This document shows positions 1 to 5,517 of a stretch of 8,910 nt of DNA, in pieces. Position 1 is the stretch's first letter. Each line of letters starts with the position of its first letter. The notes below the pieces were generated by a model. That model was not told where the DNA came from. It saw only the letters and a program-made list of their open reading frames with translations, and ran no database searches. Origin of the DNA: Christensenella sp. UBA5394 (GTDB taxonomy: Bacteria; Bacillota; Clostridia; Christensenellales; CAG-138); contig DHOI01000057.1 in assembly GCA_002409725.1 (NCBI GenBank), positions 6,949-15,858 on the forward strand, given 5' to 3'. A program made the position numbers and the translations under genes.

Positions 1-479
1 AAGAGGGTGGCTTCCCGCATCTCGCCGAAAAGCTCGATGAAATATTCGTCCCCTTCCCAATAGCCGTGCGCGCCATAATGGATTGCGGGCGTGGAGCGGA
101 TGCGGCCATGCTGGGGCTGCTGGCCGCCGCCGGGTATCTCCTGGGTCGGGCCCACATTGCCAAGGCCGCAGGTGAACATCAGGCCGCCGGTGATACTGCG
201 GGGCGCGTTGGGGCCGTCGTACCAATATTGGTTGCCCATGGAGCCGGGCCGGGAGACGAAGTGCAGCGGCATGCCGTCGTAGTATAGCTCGCTGATGTCC
301 ATGCACTTGTCGATCAGCACGGTGAAGCGTAACCTGCCGCAGAGAACCTCATAGGCCTGCGAGCCGCGGTTGCGGCCGTCTTCCAAAACCACGCGGCGTA
401 CCCCGGCGATGGCCTCGATATTGCCGACCCGTTCCAGCAGGGCGGCCTTCGTGAGCTGTGCGTTAAATATATTTGCCAT
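1..479 (-). CDS. DUF4432 family (aldose 1-epimerase-like) protein, N-terminal part, cut by window edge
   Basis: The reading frame is open from an ATG at 479 to the left edge, giving the first 159 residues of a longer protein. Three blocks identify the DUF4432 family of mutarotase-fold sugar-binding proteins: DKCMDISELYYDGMPL at residues 58-71 (family form DRGMDI..), GGLMFTCGLGNVGP at 98-111 (family form GGLLTTCGLDNVG), and QHGRIRSTPA at 123-132 with a probable substrate-contacting His124. The fold is that of aldose 1-epimerases, but the reaction of most members is unknown, so mutarotation or sugar binding is an inference. A clear GGAGGT (483-488) stands four to five bases before the ATG. The gene lies 49 bp downstream of the sugar kinase on the same strand, with no terminator between them, so the two probably share a transcript from the divergent promoter region. 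No promoter of its own is evident. Confidence 0.85.
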   Translation of the reverse strand, partial: MANIFNAQLTKAALLERVGNIEAIAGVRRVVLEDGRNRGSQAYEVLCGRLRFTVLIDKCMDISELYYDGMPLHFVSRPGSMGNQYWYDGPNAPRSITGGLMFTCGLGNVGPTQEIPGGGQQPQHGRIRSTPAIHYGAHGYWEGDEYFIELFGEMREATL

Positions 480-528
480 AATACCTCCAAGTTTTTAAGA
501 TGTTGAAGCGGCGGATGGCCGCGGCAGC

Positions 529-1503
529 TTAGATCGCGCGGTAAGGGCTTTCCAGCGTGGTTTCGGCCACGGCGGGCGTTTCCCGCATAAAAGCCTCGAT
601 TTCCCGGCGGTAGGTATTGCCCTCCATGGGACCACGGCCTTCCACGGCCTTGGCGCCGGCTGCGCCCGCATAGCGGGCGGCTGTGCGCAGGTCTGCCCCT
701 GCTACGAGCATGGCGAGGAACGTGGCGTCAAAGCAATCGCCCGCGCCGGTGGGGTCTACCTCTGTGGCTGGGTAAGCGCCCATGCTGAAGGCCTCCCTGC
801 GGGTATAGACGCTGGCGCCCCTCGAGCCATCCTTGATCACCACGATGCGGTCCTTTTGGCTTAAAAGATCGGCGATGGCAGCTTCCGCATCGCCAAAGAG
901 CAGGCGCAGCTCGCTCTTGCCGGAAAGCAGCACATCGCTGGCCTCAATAATTTCATTATAATAGTCCATCACCTTGCCGTGAAGCAGCTCGGGTCGTATA
1001 TTAGGATCGAAGCTGATGGCCACGCCATTCTTTTTGGCAAGGCGCACGGCCTGCATGATGGCTTCACCCATGGTGGGGCTGCCGGTAATAGAGCAGCCCA
1101 TGATGTGCAGGTAGCGGGCGTTTTTGATAGCGCTCTCATCCACATCCGCCGGGCCTAGCTCGCCGCAGGCCGCCTTGGAAAAATGGAAGATGAACTGCCG
1201 GCTGCCATCCTCGAAATAGGTAACGAAGGCTACACCTGTGGTGTTTTGATCGGTTTGGATCACATGGGATACATCCACGCCGCTATCCGCAAGGCGCTTG
1301 AGGTTGAGGCGGCCGAAATCATCCTGGCCGACCTTCGCGATGATGGCAGTCTTCGCCCCCATGCGGGCGGCCTGGTCTATGCAGATGGCGGGCGCGCCGC
1401 TTGGGTAAGGGCCCAGCAGGCGGCCGGGCTTGTAGAAAACCTGGCCCGCCTCTTCCGCGAGCACCTCGACCAAGATCTCGCCGATGGTGATGATGTCATA
1501 CAT
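529..1503 (-). CDS. PfkB/ribokinase-family sugar kinase, tagatose kinase-like
   Basis: A 324-residue cytoplasmic kinase that transfers phosphate from ATP to a sugar hydroxyl. The PfkB signature near the C-terminus is DPTGAGDCFDA (residues 250-260), with Asp256 as catalytic base and GAGD (253-256) as anion hole. FDPNIRPEL (165-173) and KDGSRGA (224-230, nucleotide side) are also typical. The N-terminal GEILVEVLA (8-16) and GPYPSGAPAICIDQ (31-44) replace the usual GG-x-x-N sugar motif with PSGAPA. From memory this is the form seen in D-tagatose kinases (TagK) of Agrobacterium and Klebsiella, which make tagatose 6-phosphate. That makes a ketohexose or related sugar the best guess, but PfkB substrate calls from sequence are unreliable. 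The ATG at 1503 has GGG of an AAAGGG (1513-1518) nine bases upstream. It leads a leftward unit with the DUF4432 gene, driven by a promoter overlapping that of the rightward operon. Confidence 0.9.
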   Translation of the reverse strand: MYDIITIGEILVEVLAEEAGQVFYKPGRLLGPYPSGAPAICIDQAARMGAKTAIIAKVGQDDFGRLNLKRLADSGVDVSHVIQTDQNTTGVAFVTYFEDGSRQFIFHFSKAACGELGPADVDESAIKNARYLHIMGCSITGSPTMGEAIMQAVRLAKKNGVAISFDPNIRPELLHGKVMDYYNEIIEASDVLLSGKSELRLLFGDAEAAIADLLSQKDRIVVIKDGSRGASVYTRREAFSMGAYPATEVDPTGAGDCFDATFLAMLVAGADLRTAARYAGAAGAKAVEGRGPMEGNTYRREIEAFMRETPAVAETTLESPYRAI

Positions 1504-1639
1504 GATGCATGTCCCTTTCTGGCTTGATATATGCCTAGCGGCGTTAGCTGGCCGCCTGTTTTGACCGATATGGTTGTGATTGTTTTAATCTCAAATATTC
1601 ACAAACCAACTTTTTTGTGCAGGACCGAAGGAATAATTC

Positions 1640-1668
1640 TTGACACGACGTATTTATGATGCTATTAT
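1640..1668 (+). promoter_or_regulatory. SigA-type promoter of the rightward operon
   Basis: The -35 box TTGACA (1640-1645) matches consensus fully. After a 17-base spacer comes the -10 box TATTAT (1663-1668), five of six matches, preceded by an extended -10 TGC (1660-1662). Transcription should start near 1675, giving a leader of about 134 bases before the lipoprotein ATG. The sequence match is direct; the activity is inferred. Confidence 0.85.
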
Positions 1669-1692
1669 AGCAGCATAAACGCAAGCAGACAA
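1664..1692 (-). promoter_or_regulatory. SigA-type promoter of the leftward kinase unit
   Basis: Read on the minus strand, the -35 box is TTGTCT (1692-1687, four of six matches) and, after 17 bases, the -10 box is a perfect TATAAT (1669-1664) with an extended -10 TGC (1672-1670). Its -10 box overlaps that of the rightward promoter by five bases, so two polymerases could not bind together. The start would be near 1657, leaving a leader of about 155 bases before the kinase ATG. Confidence 0.7.
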
Positions 1693-1721
1693 TCAAAAAA
1701 ATAAAAAAACGAAAGCAATTT
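1691..1721. promoter_or_regulatory. Candidate DeoR-family operator (A-rich, AAACGAAAGCAA)
   Basis: A run of A-rich sequence ends in AAAAAAACGAAAGCAATTT; its complement reads as TTTC/TTT-rich direct repeats around CTTTCGTTTTT. Operators of DeoR-family sugar regulators such as AgaR and GlpR often have repeated TTTC or TTCG elements of this kind. It lies about 16-46 bases after the predicted rightward start and borders the leftward -35 box, where a repressor could block both promoters. The link to the DeoR protein at 6501-7295 is an inference. Confidence 0.3.
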
Positions 1722-1765
1722 GTGACACTCTTCTCCCCGAGGCATCAATTTATACGAACCATATT

Positions 1766-1781
1766 TTCAGCGATTGCTGAA
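1766..1781 (+). other. Small hairpin in the lipoprotein mRNA leader
   Basis: TTCAGC (1766-1771) and GCTGAA (1776-1781) form a perfect six-bp stem with a GATT loop, ending 13 bases before the AGGAGG ribosome binding site. No T-run follows, so it is not a terminator. ATTGCT inside it (1773-1778) is also complementary to AGCAAT at 1714-1719, so an alternative fold is possible. Confidence 0.35.
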
Positions 1782-1794
1782 TAAAACAAAACTT

Positions 1795-1800
1795 AGGAGG
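1795..1800 (+). promoter_or_regulatory. Strong ribosome binding site of the lipoprotein gene
   Basis: AGGAGG lies eight bases before the ATG at 1809, a full match to the anti-Shine-Dalgarno sequence. It is the strongest site in the operon, which fits the high expression usual for a substrate-binding protein, and it fixes the start. Confidence 0.9.
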
Positions 1801-1808
1801 AAATTAAC

Positions 1809-2834
1809 ATGAAGAAGACGTTGGCCATTATGTTGGCAGCGCTTATGGCGTTGGCGTTCGCCGCCTGCGCTGCTCCTGCTGCTGCTCCCGCCGCCGAGCC
1901 CGCTGCTCCCGCCGCAGAACCCGCCGCTCCCGCCGCAGAACCGGCCGAGAGCGCCAAGGATGTGAAAGACCTGAAGCTGGGCTTTATTCTTGGTTCCCGT
2001 GAGCATGCCTTCTATCTTTCCATTGAAGAGGGCATCAACGCCGCCGCCGCAGAGATGGGCTTTACGGCCGTCGTTCTGGAATCCGACCTCAATGGCGCCG
2101 TCGCCAGCGAGCGCATCGAGAACCTGGTGGTGGAGGGCTGCGACGCGATCTCCCTCTCCGTGAACGATCCTTCCGGTTCCACCCCCGCCATCGTGGCCGC
2201 GGATGCTGAGGGCGTGCCCATGTTCGCCTTTGACTGCACCTCCAGCGAAACCGATGTTATCAAGTGCTTCGTCGGCACCGATAACTACCAGGGCGGCGTG
2301 ATCGGCGGCGAAGCCACCATCGCCAGGCTGGATGCGCTGGGCCTGACCAGCGGCGCTACCGTGGGCATCATCGGCTATCCCGAGCCCCAGTCCTGCATCG
2401 ACCGCGAGGCCGGCTGGATGAGCGTGATGGAAGCCAACAAGGATAAGTATGGCCTCAACATCGTCAACCTCGGCAACTACAAGGGCGATGCCGATACCGC
2501 CAAGAGCCTCATGGACGATGCTCTCACCCAGTATCCCGACATGGCCGTCGTCTTCACCGTGGGCGATCCCGCCTGCATCGGCGCTCTGGCTTCCATCAAG
2601 GCCGCCGGCGCGAGTACCCAGATGATCGGCTTTGACGCCAACCCCGAAGCCCACGAGGCGATCCTCGATGCCGAGAACGGCAAGATCTGGGTGGCCGACG
2701 TGGCCCAGGATCCCTATCAGATCGGCTACCAGATCGCCCAGCAGATGGTCAAGTACGTGACCGAGGGCACCGTCGATCAGCAGACCATCCTTATCTCCCC
2801 CTACCTGGTGGACGCCTCCAACGCCAAGGCATAA
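1809..2834 (+). CDS. Sugar ABC transporter substrate-binding lipoprotein (RbsB-like, Peripla_BP_4)
   Basis: A 341-residue extracytoplasmic binding protein that captures the sugar and delivers it to the permease. Residues 1-19 form a signal peptide with a KK start and hydrophobic core. FAAC (17-20) is a lipobox, a little atypical with Phe at -3, so Cys20 would be lipidated. A flexible Ala/Pro/Glu linker (21-48) is built from three seven-residue repeats. The type I binding fold starts at LKLGFILGS (55-63), followed by EEGINAAAAEMG (73-84), a hinge-side TPAIVAADAEGVPMFAFD (125-142), VGTDNYQGG (155-163), VGIIGYPEP (185-193), IGFDANPEA (273-281) and QDPYQIGYQ (300-308), all in RbsB-family positions. 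Family members bind ribose, xylose, galactose, allose or polyols; the ligand here is unknown. It is the first gene of the rightward operon, directly behind the strong promoter. A stable hairpin follows it. Confidence 0.95.
   Translation: MKKTLAIMLAALMALAFAACAAPAAAPAAEPAAPAAEPAAPAAEPAESAKDVKDLKLGFILGSREHAFYLSIEEGINAAAAEMGFTAVVLESDLNGAVASERIENLVVEGCDAISLSVNDPSGSTPAIVAADAEGVPMFAFDCTSSETDVIKCFVGTDNYQGGVIGGEATIARLDALGLTSGATVGIIGYPEPQSCIDREAGWMSVMEANKDKYGLNIVNLGNYKGDADTAKSLMDDALTQYPDMAVVFTVGDPACIGALASIKAAGASTQMIGFDANPEAHEAILDAENGKIWVADVAQDPYQIGYQIAQQMVKYVTEGTVDQQTILISPYLVDASNAKA
1884..1946 (+). repeat. Three tandem 21-bp repeats encoding the lipoprotein linker
   Basis: Units at 1884-1904, 1905-1925 and 1926-1946 differ at only a few bases and each encode A-P-A-A-E-P-A. 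The repeat keeps the frame, so gain or loss of units would only change linker length between the lipid anchor and the binding domain. Confidence 0.85.
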
Positions 2835-2848
2835 TTTAACTCCCGGCC

Positions 2849-2878
2849 TTGCGTAAACAACGGATAATCACATATAAT
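2849..2878 (+). promoter_or_regulatory. Possible internal promoter before the ATPase gene
   Basis: A perfect TATAAT (2873-2878) lies 18 bases after TTGCGT (2849-2854), which matches only three of six -35 positions. A start near 2885 would put the strong hairpin at 2887-2922 at the very 5' end of the transcript. The weak -35 makes this tentative. Confidence 0.35.
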
Positions 2879-2886
2879 TTAAGCTA

Positions 2887-2922
2887 GATATGTGCCCGAG
2901 CGGTTACGTTCGGGCACATATC
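2887..2922 (+). other. Strong intercistronic RNA hairpin (16-bp stem, GTTA loop)
   Basis: GATATGTGCCCGAGCG (2887-2902) pairs with 2907-2922 over 16 positions with a single G-U wobble, around a GTTA tetraloop. The bases after it (ACCTTCGAAC) contain no T-run, so it does not look like an intrinsic terminator. Between a binding-protein gene and its transporter genes, such hairpins often protect the upstream mRNA from 3' exonucleases and so raise binding-protein levels; that role is inferred here. Confidence 0.85.
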
Positions 2923-2963
2923 ACCTTCGAACATGACCAACTTGAAGCAAGGAGAGATTGTTG

Positions 2964-4466
2964 ATGGAACCAAATCTGCAAGCGGTCCATATCCACAAGC
3001 GGTTCCCGGGCGTCCATGCACTCACGGATGTTTCGATCGATTTCTATCCCGGCGAGGTACATGCGCTCTTGGGAGAAAACGGCGCTGGCAAATCCACGCT
3101 GATCAAGATCCTTTCCGGCGTCTATGAAGCAACGGAAGGGACGGTGCTCTTTGAAGGCAAGGAAGTATGCTTCCATGTGCCCGGCGAGGCGCTCAGCGCC
3201 GGCATCGCGGTGATCCACCAGGAGCTGAGCATCGCCAATGACCTGACCGTTGCGGAAAATATCTTCCTGGGCGCGGAGCCCAGGGTGAATAACGGCCCCT
3301 TTTTGAACAGGGCGCGGATGAACGCGGATACCCAAGCGCTTTTGGACCAAATGAAGATCACCAACATCAAAGCTACGGACCTGGCCCGGGATCTTACAGT
3401 GGCCCAACAGCAGATGGTGGAGATCGCCAAGGTCGTAAACAAGCGGGCCAAGGTCGTCATTATGGACGAGCCTACCTCGTCCCTATCTGAGCATGAGATC
3501 AACGCGTTGTTTGAACAACTGGATAATCTTCGGCGCAACAACGTTACCATAATCTATATTTCGCACCGCATGGCGGAGATCTTCCGCATGTGCGACCGGG
3601 CCACCGTGCTTCGCGATGGCTGCAAGGTCATGACCTGCATGGTCAAGGATGTGACCGAAACACAGATTGTCAACTCTATGGTGGGCCGCGAGATCAAGGA
3701 TTACTACAACCGCCGGGCCCATACCCGGGGCAAGGAAATGCTGCGGGTGGAGGGCCTAAGCCGCGCCAAAGAGTTCCGGGATATATCCTTCACCGCCTAC
3801 GAAGGGGAAATCCTGGGCTTCTACGGCCTCATCGGCGCCGGCCGCACCGAGGTGATGGAAACCATCTTTGGCGCGCGCACAGCCGATGCGGGCAAGGTGT
3901 TCGTAGAGGGTGAGGAAGTTCATTTCAAAAGCCCCAAAGACGCCATCGAGCACCGGGTGGGCCTCGTTACGGAGGACCGCCGCCGCACGGGGCTGATGCT
4001 GCAAGCTACCCTTTGCCATAATATCGTGCTGCCCAGCCTGCCTTATCACCACAAGAAGTTCGGCTTTTTGGATACACGCTGGGAAACGAATATCGCCGGC
4101 GAGATGACCGGCACGCTGCGGGTGAAAACGCCTTCCATCCAAACGATTATCGCCAACCTTTCCGGCGGCAACCAGCAGAAGGTTATCCTGGCGAAATGGC
4201 TCATAGCCAACTCGCGCATCCTCCTTCTGGATGAGCCGACCCGCGGCATCGACGTAAACGCCAAATCCGAGTTTTATGCGCTTATGAATGATTTCGTGGC
4301 CCAGGGGGGGTGCATCGTCATGGTGTCCTCGGAGCTGCCCGAAATGCTGGGCGTGGCGGATCGGATCATCGTCATGCGCGAGGGCGTGCAGAGCGGCGAG
4401 ATATCCGGAGCAGAAGCCACCGAACATTCCATCATTCAGCTTGCCAGCGTGCAAAGCAACGTATAG
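2964..4466 (+). CDS. Sugar ABC transporter ATP-binding protein, two fused ABC domains (RbsA/MglA-like)
   Basis: A 500-residue cytoplasmic ATPase that powers sugar import. Domain 1 has Walker A GENGAGKST (37-45), Q-loop around HQELS (85-89), a degenerate signature LTVAQQQ (144-150), Walker B VVIMDEP (164-170) and H-loop His201. Domain 2 has the degenerate Walker A GLIGAGRTE (288-296, no Lys), EDRRRTGL (337-344), a canonical signature LSGGNQQ (399-405), Walker B ILLLDEP (419-425) and SSE (455-457) in place of the H-loop His. This asymmetry is standard for the ribose/galactose/xylose transporter family, and the length is normal. The start is taken as the ATG at 2964 because AAGGAG (2949-2954) lies nine bases before it; in-frame TTG codons at 2958 and 2961 are too close to that site. 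The permease follows after 29 bp. A run of seven G (4304-4310) lies inside the gene. Confidence 0.95.
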   Translation: MEPNLQAVHIHKRFPGVHALTDVSIDFYPGEVHALLGENGAGKSTLIKILSGVYEATEGTVLFEGKEVCFHVPGEALSAGIAVIHQELSIANDLTVAENIFLGAEPRVNNGPFLNRARMNADTQALLDQMKITNIKATDLARDLTVAQQQMVEIAKVVNKRAKVVIMDEPTSSLSEHEINALFEQLDNLRRNNVTIIYISHRMAEIFRMCDRATVLRDGCKVMTCMVKDVTETQIVNSMVGREIKDYYNRRAHTRGKEMLRVEGLSRAKEFRDISFTAYEGEILGFYGLIGAGRTEVMETIFGARTADAGKVFVEGEEVHFKSPKDAIEHRVGLVTEDRRRTGLMLQATLCHNIVLPSLPYHHKKFGFLDTRWETNIAGEMTGTLRVKTPSIQTIIANLSGGNQQKVILAKWLIANSRILLLDEPTRGIDVNAKSEFYALMNDFVAQGGCIVMVSSELPEMLGVADRIIVMREGVQSGEISGAEATEHSIIQLASVQSNV

Positions 4467-4495
4467 CAACATTTCAGAAGGGATGAGATCAAACC

Positions 4496-5476
4496 ATGGA
4501 AAAGGTTAAAAGTTTTGCCACGAGAAACATCATCGTCTTTGTGCTGATCGCTTTGTGCCTGGCCTTCGGTCTGGGCTCCAAGGCCTTCATCAGCGCCCAG
4601 AATATCGTCAACCTTACCACGCAGATGGCCATCAACGCCATGCTTTCCGCCGGCCTTACCTTCGTTATCATTCTGGGCGGCATCGATATTTCCGTCGGTT
4701 CCGTGGCGGCCCTGGCAGGCGTTACGGGCGCTTTGATCGCCCGGGCCAATCCCGAGGCCTCCGTATTCACGGCCAGCCTCATTTGGGTGGGCTCGGCCCT
4801 GGTGGTGGGCCTGTTATGCGGCGCGTTCAACGGTTTGATGATCGCCAAGTTCAAGGTAGTGCCCATGATCGCCACGCTGGCCATGCTGAATATCGGCCGG
4901 GGCCTATGCTTCGTGCTTTCCGGCGGCTCCTCCGTGTCCGGCGTCAAGAGCGCCTATTCCTTCCTGGGCGCGGCGCGGCTGCTCAAAACCGTGGATAAGC
5001 CCACAGGCTGGATACCTATCATCACCATTTTCGTGATTATTGTGGTCTTCATCATGCATACCCTGCTCTCTAAAACCGTGTTTGGCCGCCACGTATACGC
5101 CACGGGCTCCAACACGCATGTGGCGCACCTGAGCGGCATCAATACGGGGCGCACCATCTTCCTGGGCCATGTGATCTGCGCTGTCATGGCTGCGTTGGGC
5201 GGCGTGCTCAACGCTTCCAAGCTGCAAAACGGCCAGCCCGGCGCCTGCGACGGGTATGAGATGTATGCCATCGCCGCTACCGTGCTGGGCGGTACCAGCC
5301 TTTCGGGCGGCAGAGGCTCCGTTAGCAGGGCCATGATCGGCGTGGCCGTAATCGCCGTGATTAACAACGGCATGAACCTGATGCACATCAACTCCTATTG
5401 GCAAAAGGTCGTCATCGGCGCGATCATCCTGATGGCGGTCATCTTGGATATGGCCCAGAAACGCCGCAAAGCATAA
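4496..5476 (+). CDS. Sugar ABC transporter permease (RbsC-like, BPD_transp_2)
   Basis: A 326-residue integral membrane protein forming the sugar channel, presumably as a homodimer because only one permease gene is present, as in the ribose transporter. Hydrophobic segments are visible near residues 12-26, 45-60, 66-82, 93-113, 122-141, 173-190, 220-240, 256-266, 278-290 and 303-319. Family blocks include GGIDISVGSV (61-70), GRHVYATGSN (197-206) and the cytoplasmic coupling stretch YEMYAIAATVLGGTSLSGGRG (254-274). The C-terminus is basic (QKRRKA). The start codon at 4496 has GGG of an AGAAGGG 13 bases upstream, a longer spacing than elsewhere in the operon, but no better in-frame start exists. 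The DhaK-like gene follows after 41 bp, so transport and metabolism are joined in one transcript. Confidence 0.95.
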   Translation: MEKVKSFATRNIIVFVLIALCLAFGLGSKAFISAQNIVNLTTQMAINAMLSAGLTFVIILGGIDISVGSVAALAGVTGALIARANPEASVFTASLIWVGSALVVGLLCGAFNGLMIAKFKVVPMIATLAMLNIGRGLCFVLSGGSSVSGVKSAYSFLGAARLLKTVDKPTGWIPIITIFVIIVVFIMHTLLSKTVFGRHVYATGSNTHVAHLSGINTGRTIFLGHVICAVMAALGGVLNASKLQNGQPGACDGYEMYAIAATVLGGTSLSGGRGSVSRAMIGVAVIAVINNGMNLMHINSYWQKVVIGAIILMAVILDMAQKRRKA

Positions 5477-5481
5477 CGACA

Positions 5482-5499
5482 GGCAAAGGCGGCAAAGGC
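5482..5499 (+). repeat. Tandem 9-bp repeat GGCAAAGGC in the permease-dhaK gap
   Basis: Two exact adjacent copies (5482-5490, 5491-5499) sit in the 41-bp gap just before the GGGAGG ribosome binding site (5504-5509). Probably replication slippage; no function is evident. Confidence 0.5.
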
Positions 5500-5517
5500 C
5501 GCCGGGAGGCGCATGCT

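Larger units (their letters stand above)
1504..1808. other. Divergent intergenic regulatory region, 305 bp
   Basis: This AT-rich gap separates the leftward kinase unit from the rightward transport operon and holds no plausible gene. It contains two overlapping back-to-back promoters (1640-1692), leaders of about 155 bases (leftward) and 134 bases (rightward), an A-rich block with AAACGAAAGCAA that resembles DeoR-family operators, a small palindrome GAATAATTC at 1631-1639, and a six-bp hairpin just upstream of the lipoprotein ribosome binding site. I recognise no known riboswitch or T-box in either leader. Confidence 0.8.

Noticed and set aside
1574..1616. Inverted repeat TTGTGA/TCACAA followed by six T as a terminator or CRP-like site
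   Set aside because: The stem is short and AT-rich, with a 19-base loop, and no rightward gene ends there. Spacing does not fit a CRP site (TGTGA-N6-TCACA).
1884..1946. Tandem repeats as a CRISPR array
   Set aside because: The units are directly adjacent without spacers and encode an in-frame protein linker.
1767..2654. Long minus-strand open frame opposite the binding-protein gene
   Set aside because: Its translation is rich in Gly, Ala and His with no family motifs, as expected from the complement of GC-rich codons. The plus-strand gene has a clear signal peptide, domain motifs and ribosome binding site.
2887..2922. Intrinsic terminator after the binding-protein gene
   Set aside because: The stem is strong but no T-run follows on either strand, and the transporter genes continue in the same direction.
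3756..4472. Minus-strand open frame opposite the ATPase gene
   Set aside because: No motif or ribosome binding site; complementary to the second ABC domain, which is fully conserved on the plus strand.
5398..5517. N-terminal extension of the DhaK-like protein
   Set aside because: It would overlap the permease C-terminus and has no family similarity. The ATG at 5518 has GGGAGG at ideal spacing.
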